Of a stretch of 43,561 nucleotides of DNA, positions 40,897-43,561 are shown piece after piece. Position numbers and translations under genes: made by a program. The first letter of the stretch is position 1, and the number at the start of each line of letters is the position of its first letter. The notes below the pieces were generated by a model. It was given only the letters and a program-made list of their open reading frames with translations. It had not been told where the DNA came from and ran no database searches. Source of the DNA: Nemertoderma westbladi (lineage: Eukaryota; Xenacoelomorpha; Nemertodermatida; Nemertodermatidae); assembly GCA_032718475.1 (NCBI GenBank), contig JAUCBJ010005535.1, positions 1 to 43,561 of the forward strand. The letters are read 5' to 3'.

Positions 40897-41101
40897 TAAT
40901 TTGTATTTACGTGTTTTCTGTATCTTGAACAGAAAAAACAGACAGAAACAAAAAGGCAGCTAGCTACAGTAGAAAATCTATGAAATATTGAAGATAGATA
41001 AGTAGGCCTTATATATCATATAGTAAATACAGTTTCTAGGTGAGTTAATTGAACACATGACAATTATAATATTAAAATTAAATAATTAATTATTAAACAA
41101 T

Positions 41102-42406
41102 ATGCCTTATGAAAGAATCAACCACCAGCAGTCTTACTCGACAAAAACGATTATTCTTGGAGTTATGTTATGCCTTTATCAAGCTTTACCAGGAATTTGC
41201 TTATCAATGCCAGACTCATTCTTTCCTATAGTTGCAGTAGAAGAACACGGCTGGTCTAACACCTTGATTGGAACTTTATTTTCAGTTTACTCTGTAGTGA
41301 AAATTGTCGTATTTATTTTCCTAACGAAACCGATTCTTAAATGGGGAGCGGTAATATCGTTCGGTGTTTTTGGTTCAATTGGAAGTGGAGCTGAATTGGC
41401 GTTTGCCTTTGTCGATCATGTCACAGACAACACGACTTATACTATTCTATGTTTCTTGTTAAGAAATCTTGCTGTGTTTGGCATTTCTATAAGTTGTATC
41501 TACTCGTACGCACTCGTAATTGATCTGTTTCCCACCCATAGAACATTCCTTTCCGGTTTCGCATGGTTTATGACGCTTTCTGGACAGACGGCCGCTCCAG
41601 CTTTTGGCTCTGTCGTTTACGCGCAATTGGGATTTGAAGCACCATTCTTAATATATGGATCGATACTCTGGTTCTCTACAATACTTATTGCGTTTCTCTC
41701 ACCTCCGCATATCGTAGATACAACATCCCGCCACGAAACCCGAAGTATGAGCCATTTAGGAGTATTTAAAAATATATGCAGCGTGTCCATCATGATCCTT
41801 CTAATCAATTTTGGAATGTGTCTACGTTTCTTCGCTTCGTCCTACGCGACCTTCATCAACGGTTTCTACGGTAAGTCGCAGTACGAGATTGGAGGGTTAT
41901 TCATGATAGACCCCGTTGTCGCAGCATTGATTACACTACCGATTAACTTCTTGTTACAGAAGCATACATCTTTGAATGCAATTTATATCAGCATTGCTGG
42001 ATATATAACACTCGTTTGCGCACAACAGCTGCTCGGTCCAGCAGTTCACTTTGGATTGCCACCTGAGTTTTATTTATCAGTTGTTGCCTGCGTTCTTATA
42101 GGGGTGGCCGTGGGTCTATCAACATCCGCAGGACTTCGAACACAAACTCGCATCGCCATTGAGGGTCTCGGTTTCCCAGACTCGGTTGAAACTCATACCG
42201 TTCTGCAGTCGGCGACCAAAGTCTGCTACTACATCGGGCATACAATAGGTCCCGTTATTGGTGGAGTTATCAACGACGCTTCTGGCTTCCCATTGGCTGC
42301 ATCTATACTAGGCATGTTTCCAATACCGCCAATTATAACAGTGATATGTTATCTTTCAATTAACAAGATTCGAGGCAGAAGTATGTATGCGAGAACTTCA
42401 TCTTAA
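41102..42406 (+). CDS. major facilitator transporter, SLC18B1-like
   Basis: The 434-residue protein is a complete 12-helix major facilitator with a long middle loop (about residues 201-222). Helices lie near 16-37, 54-77, 81-103, 113-140, 147-172, 181-200, 224-245, 262-286, 291-311, 323-347, 368-390 and 396-420. The motif MPDSFFPIVAVEEHGWS after helix 1 and the paired GQTAAPAFGSVVYAQLGFEA (161-180) and IGPVIGGVINDASGF (382-396) are the pattern of SLC18-type vesicular amine and SLC18B1 transporters. Human SLC18B1 is a proton-coupled polyamine carrier. The loop between helices 2 and 3 (TKPILKWG) lacks the usual DRxGRR, so the substrate may differ. The ATG has A at -3. No introns. AATAAA follows at 42795. 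Confidence 0.82.
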   Translation: MPYERINHQQSYSTKTIILGVMLCLYQALPGICLSMPDSFFPIVAVEEHGWSNTLIGTLFSVYSVVKIVVFIFLTKPILKWGAVISFGVFGSIGSGAELAFAFVDHVTDNTTYTILCFLLRNLAVFGISISCIYSYALVIDLFPTHRTFLSGFAWFMTLSGQTAAPAFGSVVYAQLGFEAPFLIYGSILWFSTILIAFLSPPHIVDTTSRHETRSMSHLGVFKNICSVSIMILLINFGMCLRFFASSYATFINGFYGKSQYEIGGLFMIDPVVAALITLPINFLLQKHTSLNAIYISIAGYITLVCAQQLLGPAVHFGLPPEFYLSVVACVLIGVAVGLSTSAGLRTQTRIAIEGLGFPDSVETHTVLQSATKVCYYIGHTIGPVIGGVINDASGFPLAASILGMFPIPPIITVICYLSINKIRGRSMYARTSS

Positions 42407-43355
42407 CTATTGGCTGTTTGTTTTTAAATTTACCCTGTAGAAAGTATTATCTACACAGTGTATATCAAATAACTTGTGTCCGGTTTACATGGTGGTTAGG
42501 CACTGCCTGTGCACGGGGCTTACACTAGCGTTATACTTGTTCCGTAGGTACCAAATTCCGCAGCTATTATATATGCGTTTCAACGGCGTTAAATGTGCAC
42601 CAGTATTGTTTTAGTATAGCAGTACTTTACTAAAAGTTCACGCAAAAGTACGGTATAGTGTTAAATTATGTAAAATCCCGATGCTCAAATACAGCACAAA
42701 ATTATAAAATACAAAATTATTATTACTGTAATTCGCCCCGCGTCGATTTATAACCGAGAGATAATTCTAACCGTCACTGTTCTCATTGTGTTTTAATAAA
42801 GCAACCAAAGTCTCTAGGATGACTTGAGAGAACACGAACCTCAACTATAATCAATAATTAGCCCAAAGTGTTGCGAGAGAGAGAGATAGAGAGATAGCGA
42901 AGGAATGGTTGGGAATCCACAGAATCGATACATTTACGCTGGAGAACACGAACAGCAACGAATTTTATCAATTTTTGGCACTGTAGTGTAGGGACAACAG
43001 GACGGTGAGGTAAGTAGCGTAGAATAACTTTCTAGAGAAAGTATCTCAAAAGATAATCTAAGTGATCGATTCCTACTGAAAATAAGGAAAAAATCTTGGC
43101 CGTTACACAAGTGCGACCCCGAATAATGAACCCCTTGAGGCAACAGGCAAATAAATTATTTTAGACGTTCCAAATGTTAACAGGTTAAAGTGTAGGGAAT
43201 ACATAATAGAGATGGGGAAGTTGCAACATAGTTCAAATTCAGGTACAAGCTATGTATATTTTGTTATCGGCCTTTTGCTGTTTATTGCTAACTTTACTTA
43301 TTCCCCCACACTGGAACGTTTTAATAAATTTATTTTTAGGCAAGATTACAAAAAC
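42407..43355. other. 3' flank of the transporter gene
   Basis: No further gene is seen. AATAAA at 42795 is the best polyadenylation signal. A (GA)n/GATA microsatellite lies at 42876-42898. Minus frames such as 42934-43143 have no recognisable content. Confidence 0.45.
42795..42800 (+). terminator. polyadenylation signal of the transporter gene
   Basis: AATAAA lies 389 bp past the stop, in TTTTAATAAAGCAACC. Confidence 0.5.
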
Positions 43356-43450
43356 TGATAGGCTGAAACGTACGTATAGCGCTGGTTCAACCCCCGGTGA
43401 CGCGCTTTCTCATTTTTTCAATTAATGAACAAAACCATAATATTACAATA
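43356..43450 (+). repeat. 5'-truncated copy of the tRNA-derived SINE
   Basis: This copy has the box B GGTTCAACCCC (43384-43394) and the SINE 3' part found at 34057-34147, but no box A. It starts at ACTGATAGGCTGAAACG. Confidence 0.72.
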
Positions 43451-43561
43451 AATAAATACCATATGTTCTAGAATACTTTCCAAATAAGGAAAATCAGGCT
43501 GAAACAAGAACTGACTTTTTGAACGCCATTCCCTGCTATTCCTTAATGAAATCATTGAATC

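Overview
The window is animal nuclear DNA. The evidence is an Lmx1-class LIM-homeobox gene, a major-facilitator transporter, tRNA-like SINEs, LINEs, an LTR element, terminal-inverted-repeat elements, and introns with GT/AG borders. The background is AT-rich, littered with TAGGCCTA-like words and, very unusually, with uninterrupted poly(dG)/poly(dC) runs of 14-21 nt. It looks like a marine invertebrate, but I cannot place it in a phylum from the sequence alone.

Bases 56-13875 are one LTR retroelement read on the minus strand. Its two LTRs (56-713 and 13217-13875) are about 97% identical by eye. It carries a very long gag-type coding region with coiled coil, low-complexity repeats, a BEL/Pao-like capsid and zinc-knuckle region, and a broken aspartic protease. 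I find no reverse transcriptase, RNase H or integrase. Near its 3' end it carries a broken reading frame that looks like a DEDD 3'-5' exonuclease followed by CCHC knuckles. A 5'-truncated LINE (9892-11978, plus strand) has jumped into the gag frame and is bracketed by an 8-bp target duplication. Bases 1-28 are the 3' tail of another copy of that LINE.

Bases 13876-22612 hold a split host gene on the plus strand. An internal exon (14680-14812) and a terminal exon (20652-20928) join in phase across a 5.8-kb intron and encode the end of a multi-pass membrane protein. The intron contains a TTAA-flanked element, a second LINE copy with an unbroken RT frame (17443-19070), and a nearly perfect 916-bp palindrome (19637-20552). 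A possible alternative terminal exon lies at 15582-15837.

Bases 22613-31640 are intergenic and crowded with inverted-repeat elements, a tRNA-like SINE and a decayed mariner-type transposase. Bases 31671-32834 are a complete, intronless Lmx1 gene with several downstream polyadenylation signals. Bases 34000-40800 hold another SINE, a nested 3.7-kb foldback element, a cluster of CCGTTA/TAACGG words and a further hairpin element. A TATA box at 40889 precedes an intronless transporter gene (41102-42406) of the SLC18B1-like branch of the major facilitator superfamily. The window ends in non-coding sequence with a partial SINE.

The host genes show no sign of acting together. The rest is a record of nested insertion: LINE into LTR element, LINE into tandem repeat, TTAA element into foldback element, and LINE fragment into foldback element.
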